Below, one piece after another: positions 1 through 12,600 of a stretch of DNA of 64,000 bases. The notes under the pieces were generated by a model that saw only the letters and a program-made list of their open reading frames with translations, ran no database searches and was not told the origin of the DNA. The stretch lies in assembly GCA_013368445.1 (NCBI GenBank), contig JAACJO010000005.1, positions 2,232,001 through 2,296,000 on the forward strand, in the 5' to 3' direction. The stretch's first letter is position 1. Every line of letters starts with the position of its first letter. A program made the translations under genes and the position numbers. Origin of the DNA: Leucocoprinus leucothites (Eukaryota; Basidiomycota; Agaricomycetes; Agaricales; Agaricaceae).

Positions 1-105
1 CACTCTTTCATTCAGGATATATTTCTGTACTATTCTGCTTGTTTTTTTTGCATCATAGATACTTTTTGTCACATACTTGATACGCATCCTTTAATACCTA
101 CATGT

Positions 106-826
106 TCAGCAATCCCAACTAGTCTGCAATGCATTGGATTCATGTAGTACGATTTGAAGGTGCCGATGGGGCTTACCTGAGGATCTAACTTGAACTGTTC
201 ATAAAGCTCGCGGTTGAAGAAGCTAGTTTCGGTTTCGTTCTCTTGAGTAACATATGAGCGTCCAACCAACCGTTCTGAATATATGAATCGATTGCGCACC
301 GAACCCTAGGTCGACAAGTGTACGATTATCATCGTCTAATATCCAATCGTCATGATCAAGATTGATAATTAGGTTTGAAGTCTATCGTCAGAAGGCATGA
401 GAGCTCCAGAACGCGCGAGGGTTACTACCGGCCTACCTTAGCCCCATGAGCTCTGGTGTAGAGTTTCAGCGTGTCTGGATAAACAATAAGTTAATTCAGG
501 AATAATTTTGGTACCCTAGGGAGAAGAAGACGGACCAAGCGAAACGTTTCGATAAGGCTTCCAGCCTGGCTGGGTTTGCACAGCTGCACAGAAGAAAATA
601 TGGTATTGGAACCTACGTCCTTTTTTAATCAGTGACTAAGTTTTGTACCTTGGCGAGCAATGTCCTTGAGCTGGCCAACAGTTGTCGTCTCGAGGTTGAT
701 ATTATGGAGGACCAAGCTTTTCTCTGTCCGGAACTCGAAAGATTTGATTATTCGGACAGTAAGTGTTGCCGATGTTTTTGCCCGTGTGAGGTTCGTTGTG
801 GTGCTTGAGATCTCAGAAGGCTCCAT
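106..826 (-). CDS. UPF0538 (C2orf76-like) family protein
   Basis: Small conserved eukaryotic protein of unknown function. The family hallmark LTVRIIKSFEFR followed by a beta-grasp-like segment is seen in the first exon. Splicing by eye gives six exons: after LKDIARQ the frame continues with a PGWKPYRNVSLG segment, then LKLYTRAHGAK, then an acidic stretch ending TLVDLGF, then ENETETSFFNRELYEQFK, and a tiny last exon encoding TSWDC and a stop at 106-108. This reproduces the family order through the ending (YxxYKxNPxSSW in the human protein). All introns have GT-AG ends. An upstream in-frame ATG at 889 exists, but the bases just before 826 (cttacag) look like an acceptor of a leader intron, so I prefer 826. 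It is divergent from the beta-glucosidase gene, with about 300 bases between start codons. Confidence 0.8.
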
Positions 827-1187
827 GATAAAACCTGTAAGAAGGGATGTGAGATCTTGATCAGAATGAGTTCGCGTGGAGTGATTCATGTTGTTTGGCT
901 TGATTTGTCTCTTAGAAAAACCCTTCCTCTCGTGCCGATCTCCGCATTCGTTCGAGAACCATAAGGGTACATATCACCAATCCTTTTCTATGACTGACCA
1001 CTCACAGGAAATATTTGTAATATCAAGTGGCTTTCAGCCGTCGTCACCTGCCAGCACTTGGGACCGCTGTCTTTTCTTACAACACTAATTTTCCGATGTT
1101 TTTCCGGACTCATAAACGACTTGCGCAGATGCGGGGAAATAGGCCTACCTTACCTGAGGTCTCTTTTTCTGTGTATTTTCAACAGCA

Positions 1188-4100
1188 ATGGCTGCTCAGA
1201 AATTCTTGGACGCTTCAATTCCCGATCTCGTCAAGCAACTAAAGGTTGACGAGAAGATTTCACTTCTTGGTGCTCCTAACTGGTGGAATACTACTCCCAT
1301 TCCAAGGTTAGGTATTCCATCTATTCGTATGAGTGATGGCCCAAACGTATGTTCTGTCTGGCTTCGCCGATATCCTCTCCCACTCACCACCGGTCTCCTT
1401 TACAGGGAGTACGAGGATCCTCCCACTTCGTCTCGACTCCAACTCAATGCCTTCCAGTAAGTTGACACTACACTTCTAAAACTGTGATGCTCAACAGAGT
1501 CCAGTGCTCCACTTCGCTTGCCTCAACGTTTGATCCAGAGATGGTTCAACAAGTAGGGGAATTCCTTGCCGAAGAGGCCAAGACCAAATCATCAGTGCTC
1601 CTTCTCGCACCTACTTGCAACATTCAGAGGAATCCCCTCGGCGGACGAGCTTTTGAGTCTTTCTCCGAAGACCCCCATCTATCAGGTACTGCAGACCTCA
1701 TGTCGTGGAACGCTGCCGTAGCTTACGCGTGATATTTAGGTATCATGGCTGCTGCTTATGTGAAAGGGTTACAATCCAAGGGTGTATCCGCAGGCATGTT
1801 TTCATTTGGCCAATCTCGGGACTTTTTGGCTGAGTTGAGATCCAATAGTGATTAAGCATTTCGTTGCAAATGACCAAGAACATGAACGCCTAGCTGCTGA
1901 CTCAGTCATATCGGACAGAGCCCTCAGAGAAATTTATCTCTATCCGTATGATATTCATACTAGATTTTGCATCAGCGACGACTAACAATTCCACAGATTT
2001 ATGCTTGCCCAGCGAGATGCCCAGCCTTGGGCATTCATGACATCGTAGGTCGAGCAAGTTTTAATGCAAACGATAGACACTCATTCTAAGTAGGTATGGC
2101 CGTATTAAAGGTGTTCATTGTTCAGAAAACCCGGGGCTTCTTCAAGGTATCTTGCGGGAAGAATGGGGTTTCAAAGGAATCGTCATTAGTGACTGGTATG
2201 GTCTATAGATGAGTAGACTTTCAAACACTGATCATCCTTCAGGTATGGTACATACGGGGTGGACCAACCTCTTAATGCCGGGCTAGACCTTGAAATGCCT
2301 GGACCTCCTCGTTGGAGACAGCCATTACTTGTCTTGCAAAGTCTTTCGACGCAGAAACTACTTCCTCAAACCCTCGACGAGCGCATTACAAAGCTGTTGA
2401 CATTTATTCAACAGCAAGCCAAACGCAATCCCGAGGTGGTCTTCGGAGACGGTATTGAACGTACTCGGGATTCTCCCGAAAGCCGTGCCTTTTGTCGCCG
2501 CCTAGCGGCAAATGGGATGGTCCTGCTGAAAAACAATAATGATGTGCTGCCCCTATCCTCAGCAAAAGTGAAGCGAGTGGCAATCATCGGACCTAATCCC
2601 AAAGAACGCGTCGTATCTGGCGGTGGTTCTGCTGCTTTAAAGCCAAGCTACGTTTTCTCGCCCTGGGAGGGCATTACTGCAAACCCCGCAGATATCGAAT
2701 TCACCCATCACATTGGCTGTTATGGTAGGAAACCTCGTAGTAAACCCTCTCCCACCACCTCATCAAGACTTTTCTAGCGCACAAGTATCTCCCAACACTC
2801 GAGAACAATCTCACTACACCAACCGGAGAATCTGGCTGGTTGTGCACGTTTTATGCTCACGATGAACATGGAAAGCCTACCATTCCAGTTGGCAACTATA
2901 CCCTGCGCGATACGAGGATCAAGCTAAACGACTTTTTACCCCCTGGTCTTGGAACTGAATGGACAATCAAGCTCACAGGCAAACTGGCGTTTGATAAGAC
3001 TGCGGCATACGAACTAGGCCTGACAGTTGCGGGTATGCACTTAACACAACGACGAAATCAACGTGACTAAACTCGGACAAAACAGGGAGGGCAAAATTAT
3101 GGGTCAACGATAAACTCACCATTGATAACTGGACAAAGCAAACTCTCGGTGATTTCTTTTATGGGTTCGTTCATCAACTCTCCGTTCTGTATAGTTTGAC
3201 TGACTGCCTACAGTCAAGGAACCATCGAGGAGAAGGCCGTTATCGACTTAGAGGCTGGCAAGGCGGTAGATGTTTTGGTTGAATACACCAACACTACGGC
3301 ACCTGCTGGGGATGACGACGAGCACGGGGAGGGGCGTATCTCTCAGCCAGCCCTCATGCGTGGAGTAGTAAGTCTACCTCAGTTGCCGCGTATATCAGCG
3401 TGGACTTAAAAATCTGCCTCAGCGTCTGGGAGGCTGCGAGAAAATTGACGACGAGACGGCCATCCAAGAGGCAGTTGCTCTCGCTGCAAAGTCGGATGCT
3501 GTCATTTTCATAGGCGGCTTGACGCCGGAATGGGAAAGTGAAGGCTTTGACAGACCTACGTTGGATATGCCCGGCCTACAAAATCAGACGATCGCCCGTG
3601 TCGCGGCTGCTAACCCGAACACGGTCGTAGTCATTCAGGCCGTAAGTCTTTTCCTTGATCTTGATGCGTTGATCTTACCCTTATACCCCCTTGAATGTTT
3701 AGGGATCTGCGGTATCAATGCCTTGGGTGGATTCCGTAGCTGGAATCATACAAGCTTGGTATTCCGGCAATGAGGTCGGAAATGCTCTTGCGGACGTATT
3801 ATTTGGGAGGGTTAACCCAAGCGGTCGCCTACCTTTGACGTTACCTGTGTGCATGAAAGATGTCCCGTCGTATTTGAACGATAAATGCGAAAACGGGAAG
3901 ATCCAGTGAGTAAATTCTTGCTAAATGTCAAAATATTGTCGAGCGTTGGTATTTAGCTATCGTGAAGACCTTTTCGTCGGCTACAAACACTATCAAGCTA
4001 GAGGTGTAAAACCCCTATTCCCATTCGGGTCAGTAGCCCCCTCTTCCATAGTCGTCTATTTATTAACAAGGACCCGTTAGGCACGGCCTCTCATATACGA

Positions 4101-4486
4101 CATTTGCACTATCTAATCTTCAAGTCTCTATGCCCACCAGCTTTGCTCCTGATTCCAAGGTTTTGGTCTCGGCCACAGTCAAGAATGAGGGAAATATTGC
4201 GGGTTCGGAAGTGTTACAGGTCTATGTTTCGTACCCGAACGTAGGGCTCACCACACCCTTGAAGCAATTGCGTGGGTTCAAGAAAGCACGCGATGTTGCC
4301 CCTGGATCGTCTTTGGGGCTTGATGTAACCCTCGATAAATACTCATTCTCCCTCTGGGATGAGTCTCGCAATGCATGGAGAGTAAGCGCCGGGCGGTATG
4401 AGATCCATGCTGGATCTAGTAGTGATTCTCTGCCACTTTCCGCGTCTGTAGAGATCAAGGAGACCTTTTATTGGAGTGGTTTATAG
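1188..4486 (+). CDS. Glycoside hydrolase family 3 beta-glucosidase with PA14 domain
   Basis: Hydrolyses terminal beta-linked glucose from oligosaccharides and glycosides. Domains in order: GH3 N-terminal TIM barrel beginning [28 protein letters not shown]; a [12 protein letters not shown] segment; the catalytic nucleophile motif GIVISDW, with an intron directly after SDW (about 2195) and the frame resuming YGTYGVDQ; the GH3 C-terminal alpha/beta sandwich ([15 protein letters not shown]); an inserted PA14 domain around 2780-3200 ([13 protein letters not shown]); and a C-terminal fibronectin III-like domain from about 4130. At least ten short introns interrupt it. No signal peptide follows the start Met ([10 protein letters not shown]), so an intracellular enzyme is likely, as for other PA14-containing fungal GH3 enzymes. 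Stop TAG at 4484-4486. COG4 starts 176 bases downstream on the same strand. Confidence 0.92.
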
Positions 4487-4662
4487 TGATTAAAATACGG
4501 CGAATTGCTGAGTAAATAACGAGTAGATACTCTGACCTTCGAAATCGAGTACTGATTCAGGGGCATGCAAGGGTCGTGAACAGGGTGGTCCAAATTAGGT
4601 CTGATCTTCTACCTGGTTTATACCTCCACAACTCCTTACCGTTTACGCGTCCTCATCAATGT

Positions 4663-7437
4663 ATGATGGCCAGCGAAGAACCCGAAGAGCGGACACTGCC
4701 AAACAAGTCTGCTCGACGTGATCCAAGGACTCTTACAACACTCCCGGACATCCTTTCCTGCCTCTCTGCACTACAGTCTGAAGAAGCTGAGGTTTCCAAT
4801 GCACTCACCGACCTTCTTGATGCCCGGGAACCCATTCTCGCATCCCTGACGCGTCTGAGGTCTCTAGTGCCTGAGCTGGATGGACTACAAGCTGAAGCGC
4901 AGATGTTTTCAGAAAAGGTCTCGAGGACGGCTACAACAGCGGATCGGATTGGGAGCAAGGTTCGCTCTCTGGACGAGGAGATGAGCAGAGTGAAGGAAGC
5001 AGGGGATCGCGTGAATCAAGTAATAGAACTCAAGGTATTTTGTACAGTCTGTTGCTCTCGAAACAGGTGGTGAACGTGTCCCTGGCACCAGTCCTCCCTT
5101 TCCGCCCTTCATGCCTCCATAGAAAGCCACGACTGGGAAGCAGCAACCTTAAGTTGCTCAAGAGCAATGGCACTACCACTCGACGTCATTTCAGGTCCAT
5201 TCGCTGAAAAAATCGTCGTAAGCACATCCATCTTCATCTCTCTGTCCGTTCTGCCGAGTAATTAATTCGATAGCCTACCGCAGAAAGCCACCTTCCACCC
5301 TTGGAACAGCTTCAGGAAGCACGAGAATATTTACTCTCTGTTTTCCGCAGAAACTTTGAAGAGGCTTCACGGCAAAGAGACTCTACTGCCACGAGCAGAT
5401 TCTTCAAGCTATTTCCCGCTATTGGCTGGGAGGCTGAAGGCTTGCAGGCGTATGCCGATTTCGTGATTGACTTAGTGCGAGTTAGAGCACCTGCTTCAGC
5501 AAAAAGTGCGTGTATAGGTTCATTTATCCACGACAGTCTCAAACTGAGCCGGTTTGAAGCATCCTCTCCGCTTTATTACATCACATCTCTGACATCCCTA
5601 TTCGAGAGCATCGCGATGATTGTGGACCAGCATCAGCCTGTCGTGGAGAAATACTATGGGTCAGGAAAAATGAAAAATGTCATTATGGGACTACTAGAAG
5701 AATGCGATCGAGTGACGAAGAGCCTACTCGATGGCTGGGAGGAGGAAAGGATAATGAAGCGCAAGGTGTGTAAGACCCAATTACTGGTGATTGAGAGTGT
5801 AAATTGACCTTTCACAGCTAGCAGACGTTCAAAACAACCCTCCTATACCTATGTTTGCCGCAAATGGTCGCCGGCAGCAGCAGCCCCAGACTCCTGAAGA
5901 ACCAGCTGTAGATCCACGAGAGATTGACAAAGCACTGTCAGAGATAGCTGGGATGCTCGGGAGATGGAGTATGTTCAAGAGGTTCCTGCTCGACTCATCA
6001 AACGTACGTATGCTATCTACTTCGATGGGACCCTATGATTGACCGCTATTAAAGGATTCTGCCCCGGAAGGCGAAAATACAGAAGGCACCTTAACCAATC
6101 CTCCAGCAGATGACCGGTCTGAGTCCCCATTGGATTTGGAAGCAATCGGGTCCCAAAAGCTGTTCAACGACATCATTCTTCGATACTTCATACCCTTTGA
6201 AATCTGGTATACCCGGACAATCATAGACAAGGTTAGAACTCCCCAAAATACATGTATTTAGCTAACTTGGGTTATCAGGCACACCGAATGTCGAGTCCAG
6301 ATGTCTCTCAAACACCCGTGATCACCACAACTCCAGATGATGTTTTTTATATCCTCAAGCTAGTCACTTCCAGGATGTTGTCCACGGGCTCCGTCTTTGT
6401 CGTTCAGCGGACGCTTGAGCAGTTACGAGAGGTGGTTGAAAAAGATTATATCGGGATAATTAAGAAGAAATTGGACGATGTCTATCGAAATGCGGCAACT
6501 CCTGGAACTAATGCCCGCGCAGACAAAATTGAGAGGGAAAATAGGATGTCATTCATCGTACGTGATCTTTCCTTTGTAACTACCTGTGAGCTCATGTCAG
6601 GGAATAGATCTTATTGAATGATCTGGATATCTCGGCTTCTCACTTGGATCGACTCGCGAGGGATCTCACTGAAGGGACGATCATATCGCAAAATTTCACC
6701 GATGCCGAAGGAGATTTAGTCAAGTCGCACGTATTCAGCTTCCAGTCACTAGCGGGCAAGTTCAGGTCAACCCTGCGGGTAAGTGCGGTGCCGTTGACGC
6801 AAAATAGTATAATCTAACCATGATATCAAGTCTGGGATTGAGCAATTGTTTAACCAACTACTGCGCCCGAAACTGCGCAACTTCATACCGGAAATATACA
6901 ACAACGTATCGTATCAACTGGACGAAGACAGTTACTCAACGTCCGAGTACCAGGATATCGTACGGAAACGGTTCGTAAAGACATGGGAAGGACTAGTCGA
7001 TGGTTACAAGGATACGTTCACTGACAACAACTATCGATTGTTCTTTGGCCTTGCTCTCGACGTTCTGCTTCGACCCTGGGAGAAGTACATGCTAAACTTC
7101 AAATATACCGAGGTACGTCGTGGATGACAGAGCTCAGGCCATGGTGTTCTGACTGCATCTAGCTGGGAGCCATTCGATTCGACAGAGATCTACGCGCAAT
7201 CACGACTTACCTCAGCTCCCAAACACTGTTTGGAGACATCAGAGATAAGTTTACACGGCTGCAGCAAGTCTCAACAGTCCTTAATCTGGATGCCGTCAGT
7301 GTGATTTCTTCTTTCTTCGGAACTAGCGCTCATACGTAATTTAGGAGGAAGACGTGGACGAGTTCTATAATAGTTCTGGTATCACCTGGAAATTAACTGC
7401 CCAGGAAGCAAGAACGATCGCCAGCCTCAAGGTCTAG
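4663..7437 (+). CDS. COG4: Conserved oligomeric Golgi complex subunit 4
   Basis: Subunit of the COG tethering complex, which captures retrograde vesicles at the Golgi and binds SNARE and Sly1-type partners. The N-terminal half shows a coiled region (LRSLVPELDGLQAEAQMFSEKV, then SLDEEMSRVKEAGDRVNQVIELK). The middle has the COG4 core (LEQLQEAREYLLSVFRRNFEEA and FFKLFPAIGWEAEGLQAYADFV). The C-terminus reads LFGDIRDKFTRLQQVSTVLNLD and ends EARTIASLKV with stop TAG at 7435-7437, matching the family end. About nine short introns. The start is one of two adjacent ATGs (4663 or 4666); an open frame extends upstream to 4576 but is less family-like. It converges on the VPS2 gene, with only 55 bases between the stop codons, so the 3' UTRs very probably overlap. 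Confidence 0.9.
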
Positions 7438-7492
7438 GTATAATGTAGTAGTAATGCACAATATATAAACAGAAGTGTCATTCAGAACGGTA

Positions 7493-8475
7493 TCACCCTT
7501 TTCGCAGAGCATCCAACCTGGCCTGTAGGGCATCCTCATCTGTAAGGCCTGCGCCACCACCGCCAGTATCACCCCCTGAATTGCCTCCTCCACCGGCAGA
7601 AGATCCTCCTTGATCACCGAGGGCCACGGGTTGCCTGTCCGCTAGAGATTTAGATGCTGTCGCAATGCCAGTGGGGGCATCCGTGAGCTATAATTTGTGT
7701 GGGATCGCCAGAGATTGAGTGAGAGGCAATAGCGGTTAACGGAAGGGACGCACTTGTTGGGAGAGATCAACACCAATCTCGTCAAGGACCTGCTTAAGGA
7801 TCTTGTCCCCTTCTTCTTCCTCGTCTTCTTCCTCGTCCATGACATCGTCGACAGCATCAGACATCATTTCCTCTTTCATATCCATCATAGAACTCTCCTT
7901 CTCAAATTCTGTCATAATGTGTTGGATTTGAGGGAGATTAAGACCGCGGTTCATTGAGGCCATTGCCTATGAATACCTGAACAGTGGGTGACAGGGAACT
8001 GCGGAAAGATAAAGGCTACCTACACGAGTAGCGCCTCGCATGGCGTCGGCCATTTGTTGGTTACTTCGTAGGGTCTGTATTCGAAGGCCGACAGCTTGCA
8101 ACTGAGTGCGCATCTGATAGAACTTTTGGACATATCGACGTGTTCGAACGAGATCCTTTGCCATAACCTTGCAGGCATTCTTTTGTGGGTTGGATAGGGA
8201 GTCCAGAAATGAGATGGTACATTCCAATGAGTTCTGACAGACGAACCATTTGTCCAGACTTTGCACTCCTCTTGATGTCCCCAACGAGCTTCTTCTCGCT
8301 GGCCTCAAGTTTGGTGCGTTCACGGTCTAGTTCACGCTGAGCCTTGGCGAGTGCACGCTGGTGTTGGCGTAGCCGCTCCGCTGGAGTGACAGTCCGACCA
8401 AAGAGACTCTCCTGTAGTTATTGTGAATATTATAGTTTGGAGGCGAAGAAGCTGAAGACTTGCGATAATGTTCAT
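7493..8475 (-). CDS. VPS2: ESCRT-III subunit Vps2/Did4 (CHMP2)
   Basis: Snf7-family ESCRT-III protein for membrane scission at multivesicular bodies. The second exon gives ESLFGRTVTPAERLRQHQRALAKAQRELDRER, the classic basic N-terminal helix. After an intron it continues NACKVMAKDLVRTRRYVQKFYQMR, then an Asn-Gln-Gln-Met region, then LPQIQHIMTEFEKESSMMDMKEEMM and an acidic tract. The last exon ends DEDALQARLDALRKG, the C-terminal MIT-interacting motif recognised by Vps4; stop at 7493-7495. The start is the weakest point: a 16-base coding piece MNIIA, beginning at 8475 and spliced through a GTCTTC donor, restores an open frame. If that is right, its ATG lies only 39 bases from the oppositely oriented ATG of the AN1 protein. 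Confidence 0.87.
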
Positions 8476-8514
8476 GATGGGAGGGGTATGAAAGTGAGTT
8501 GTGATGTGACAGTC

Positions 8515-9462
8515 ATGGCTTCCTCTCTTCTTGACATTGGTGCGCAGTGTTCTCTCGATTCATGCCCTGCACACGATTTTCTACCAGTCCTCTGTCCTAA
8601 CTGCTCGAAGTATTTCTGCAAAGATCACATCCACTCCGATCTTCATTCCTGTCTGCCGTCGACTCAAAAGCCCGATGTTCAGCACGATAAGCTACAACGA
8701 TGTGCACTCGACGACTGCGATAGGCTCAGCCTTGATGCCTACAATTCAACTGTAGCTGCGGCCTGCGCAAACTGCAGCAAATCATTTTGTGCCGAGTCAG
8801 GCCTAGTCTGTCATCATTCCTCCAGTCGACTCAAATTTCTTTCAGGCATCGCCATCCGGTATCCCACAAATGTTCCCCTATCGACCCTCCCGCTGGGAAT
8901 GCAGCACCTCAGAAAAATGAGAAGGCTCGCGAGCTACTCGCTAAAATATCTTCATCCTCAACCTCATCCAAGAAACCACTTAAGAAGCCGGCCAAAATAC
9001 CTACAGATCCAGCCAAACTTGCCGCATATCGTAAAGTTGAGGTGATGAAGATGCGGCACAAGGCTGTGCCTCTCGATCCGAAAGACAAGTCTGCCTCTCC
9101 TCCTTTAGATCAGCGGCTACACGTCAAGGTACAATTCGGTGAACAAGAAAAGGTCTTCTGGGTTCGCAAGGTTTGTATGACGTTTACCCCAGATCTACCC
9201 AGGGCTCAGATAGGGGCAATTTAGACGCTCATCACCGGCAAAGCTCTTGATTTCTTGTGTGGTCAGTTTGGCATCAAACACAGCGATGCTTTGGTATGTC
9301 AATTCTAAGAGATCCACTTTACCGTTGACTACTGACTGGTAACCATGGTAATAGCCAACACGGCTCTACAAACCAGAATCCGAGGCACATCTTCGGAACG
9401 ATACGTCTCTTTCAGAGCAGGTGGATGACGGATCAGTTCTTTCCATTGTCCAAGAGTCATGA
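8515..9462 (+). CDS. CUZ1: AN1-type zinc finger protein, Cuz1/ZFAND1-like
   Basis: Two N-terminal AN1 zinc fingers are visible: the first with CSLDSCPAHDFLPVLCPNC, then FCKDHIHSDLHSC; the second with CALDDCDRLSLDAY, CANCSKSFCA, and, after an intron, EHRHPVSHKC. A Lys/Ser/Pro-rich linker follows (about 8900-9000). Then comes a ubiquitin-like C-terminal part (HVKVQFGEQEKVFWVRK, later TGKALDFLCGQFGIKH, and a final exon PTRLYKPESEAHLRND, ending IVQES at TGA 9460-9462). Two AN1 fingers with a C-terminal Ubl match yeast Cuz1 and human ZFAND1, which link Cdc48/p97 and the proteasome under arsenite stress. Three introns. It shares a minimal divergent promoter with VPS2 and converges on the myosin gene. 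Confidence 0.87.
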
Positions 9463-9675
9463 CAAGCACGACCCAACATTTGTTGGAACAATGTAACCTT
9501 GATAGAGAGGGTTCTATTAACCTTCTAATGCAACTTACATATTCCGACAATGCGGGGTATACCAATGCAATTCAAAAAGAAAAGACAAACCAAACAGCAG
9601 ATCCGTTCGATTGAATATACAACACAAAAACCATTCGATGCGATATGATGAGGATTCCGACAAGAGTTGCGAAAA

Positions 9676-12600
9676 TTACGAAACAAGCGCAGCCAGGCGC
9701 CTGAGATGCGAAACATTAAGATAGGCGGGGACATATGTCTCCAGTCCTGATACCTCCCGAGGTAATGGAAGTTCGTAAGGTCCTACTTCTTCTGTCTCTG
9801 GCGACAGTAGAAGATGGTCATTTCGGTCGTTAGCTTGGACTCGAGAGGCCACCACTCGGAGGATCTCTGGTGAGATCGGGTTCTGTGCATCCTGTCAATA
9901 TCTCTGCTCCAACTCTTAACGTTATGGGTCCTTACCTCGTAATCCGCGACATAGTAGTTGGTGCACATCCTCTGGATCTGCATGGGACTGAGCATCCAAC
10001 ATACATCGTAGATGATTTCGATATCAGCGGCCGTAGCCTAACATGGCACCATATTAGTATAATTTAAAATAAGTCAACACAAAAGAACATACCTTTTTTA
10101 GCTGGAGAAGCTTGGTGGCCTGCATCAAGTGTTCCAACTGTAGTGTCCCCTCGGGCATATCGTGTGACTTGCACCACTCTTCTATACGGGTGATATTATA
10201 CTGGATTTGCATAGCTGGAAAAGCTACATATCAGGCGCTGAAAGAAAAGGTCACGGTAAAATCCACGAACCTCGTTTCCATGATGAGAAGTTTCTTCGCA
10301 TGAGAAGGTCATTGAAGCTCGTAACACCGATTAGCTTGAGTAGCTCTGTGATAACCTGCTGCACCACAGACTCCTCCATGTAATAGCTCTTCAGGCTCTT
10401 CCAAACCTTGTTGAGAAGATTGAGGATATCGTCCATGCTGAACGCTGGCTGTGTATTTGTGTTGAGAAGGCGATTGAATAAACGACCTCCACCATCACTG
10501 GTTGTGAAACCAGGTAATGACTGGCTCTCGATCAGGGCGGGAATGACCATCTTGGACAGCTTCTTCTTCGTCTCCAGCATCCAAGTGTGATAAATGTTGT
10601 ACTCCAGGCTATCAAGATCGTGCTTGACAACAGATACCAGACGTTCATAGTCAGCCCAATCGAAAGGTCGAACAGCATTCTCCTCGCCAGGCCCAATGCC
10701 TTGCAACATATCACTTTCGGCAACGCAGATGAAAGAAAGCATCTCGTGGACATTCGACAACCAAAAGATACCAGGAATGATTGCCTCTTCACCTTGGAAT
10801 GACTGGACTGACATCAGCTATTTAGTCAGCGCTTGAGTGAAGTATGAGCATACCATGACATGCGCCTGTATTGTTTGCATGACGTTCGCGAGGAATCGTT
10901 CACTTTCTGCAATCAAACCGTACTTCCACATCTCGTTTGTCACTAGACTGATGAGATTCGCCGGGAACAGGATCTCCTTCACAGCCGAAGGATTTGTCAA
11001 GCTAGGCAAAGGGATTTTAAGGCCACGGACGAGACCATCCAGCACATCCTCGTCCAGCCTCTTGGCCTCCATCATGAGGCGAATCTTTTCTTCCGCAGGA
11101 TCTTCATAGTCGCGAATTCCGGGAAGTCCATTGGCATTCCTGGAGCGCATGAAATTGTCTTCACCATTGAACGCAACTGAGACAGCGCGTGGGTTGCTTG
11201 CTTGCAATTTCTTGACATCATACATGAGTTCATCGGCTGAGGTGCGGTTCTCCATAGGTATTAAGCCAAACACTCCAGCAGAGCTATGTCTACGTTGATG
11301 CCGACCGTTCACGCTACCATTGGCAGCGGCGCCGTTGGGTTCCAAAGTACGTAAAGTTGGGGCAAACGTCGGTGACAGTGGCGGCTGGTCGGCTCTCGCG
11401 CCTCTTGTCAACACATTGAGGGCGTTTGCGCGATTGAGCTGTTCTCGGAGATTGCTGACCTCGTTCTTGAGCGTAGCAATGACAGAACTGTCCTCATGTG
11501 TACGGACAGGGGTGGCCTCTATAGCCTTCTGCTGAGACTCGATTTGAACTGCCTGCCGTGAGATTTCATCGGTCAACTTCAGAATCGTTTCTTCTTTCTC
11601 CGCCAGCCGTGATGTGACTTCTTCTAGCTTCTTCTCGGTCTCGAGCTTGGCTTGGAGTAGCTCGTCTTTACGCGCCGACTCTGCTTCCACTGTCTGCAGG
11701 TTGGCCAGTGTTTGTTTCAGACGAGCATCAGATTCTTCATGTCGGTTGATCCACTGTTGCAGCTGTTGCTTAAGTTCAGCAAGTTCGGCCTCAATCTTCT
11801 TCTTCTCCGCCGACCGTTGTTGTAATGACTGTGTGAGTTGGACGACCTTGTTCTCCAACTGGTATGAAATTTCCTGGTACTTGGAGAGGGAGCGAGCTTC
11901 TTCCCTGAGGACCTTGAGCTCGCGTCGGGCATATCGGCGACGGATGCATGACTGCATGTAGATAACGTGACGGACATCGGATTTGAACACACGACGAGAT
12001 GTGCTGAAAAGTAAGATGAGCTCGGAGTAATCTTGAAAGAATATTTCGATCCTTACACTCCTCGCAATAAGCTTTGCAACAAGGTAGCAGCCTGATAAGT
12101 TCGTTCATGAACAAATCGTTGACGAGCTTGCTGCCCACGTATCCCTGTCGAACTCGTGAGGCCGAGAGTATCATAATCAACCAAGGTCACGTACTGCTTT
12201 GCACAAGGACAACGCCACGTCGAACATCTAGGAAGTATTTCCTTTGCGTGAATGCGCGGACTGCGGTTTGCAATCTCCTTGCAGCAACTTCACGTCGGAT
12301 GCTTTCCGCGAGCTTCCTGGCAAGAATACCACGCCACCAGGTTTGGATCTTGATCGTTGCTTGGCGTAGCTGCCGATATTTGTTCATTGCCATGCGGCGA
12401 CGCATATTCTTTTGCACCACTGTGACCATTGCGTTGAGCCTATCAGATCGAAGCGACTCCAAAGCTGCCAGCATGCCAGCTCTAAAGAAGATTTTAGTGA
12501 GACCATTTTGATACATGTCAGAATCTGCAATGGTCTTGTCGAGGATAGTAGCACAAAGTCTACGAAGGTCCATGGACTGGATCATAGGCTGCCAATCTGA

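Noticed and set aside
7736..7963. Acidic poly-Glu frame as a separate small gene
   Set aside because: It is an internal exon of VPS2 (LPQIQHIMTEFEKE and acidic tract), not an independent gene.
11614..11961. Ser/Cys-rich open frame on the plus strand
   Set aside because: Antisense of the myosin coiled coil; Glu/Lys/Leu codons reversed give Ser/Phe/Cys runs.
11717..12180. Alternative minus-strand frames in the myosin neck
   Set aside because: Shadow frames across exon-intron borders; the true frame carries IQ motifs and coiled coil.
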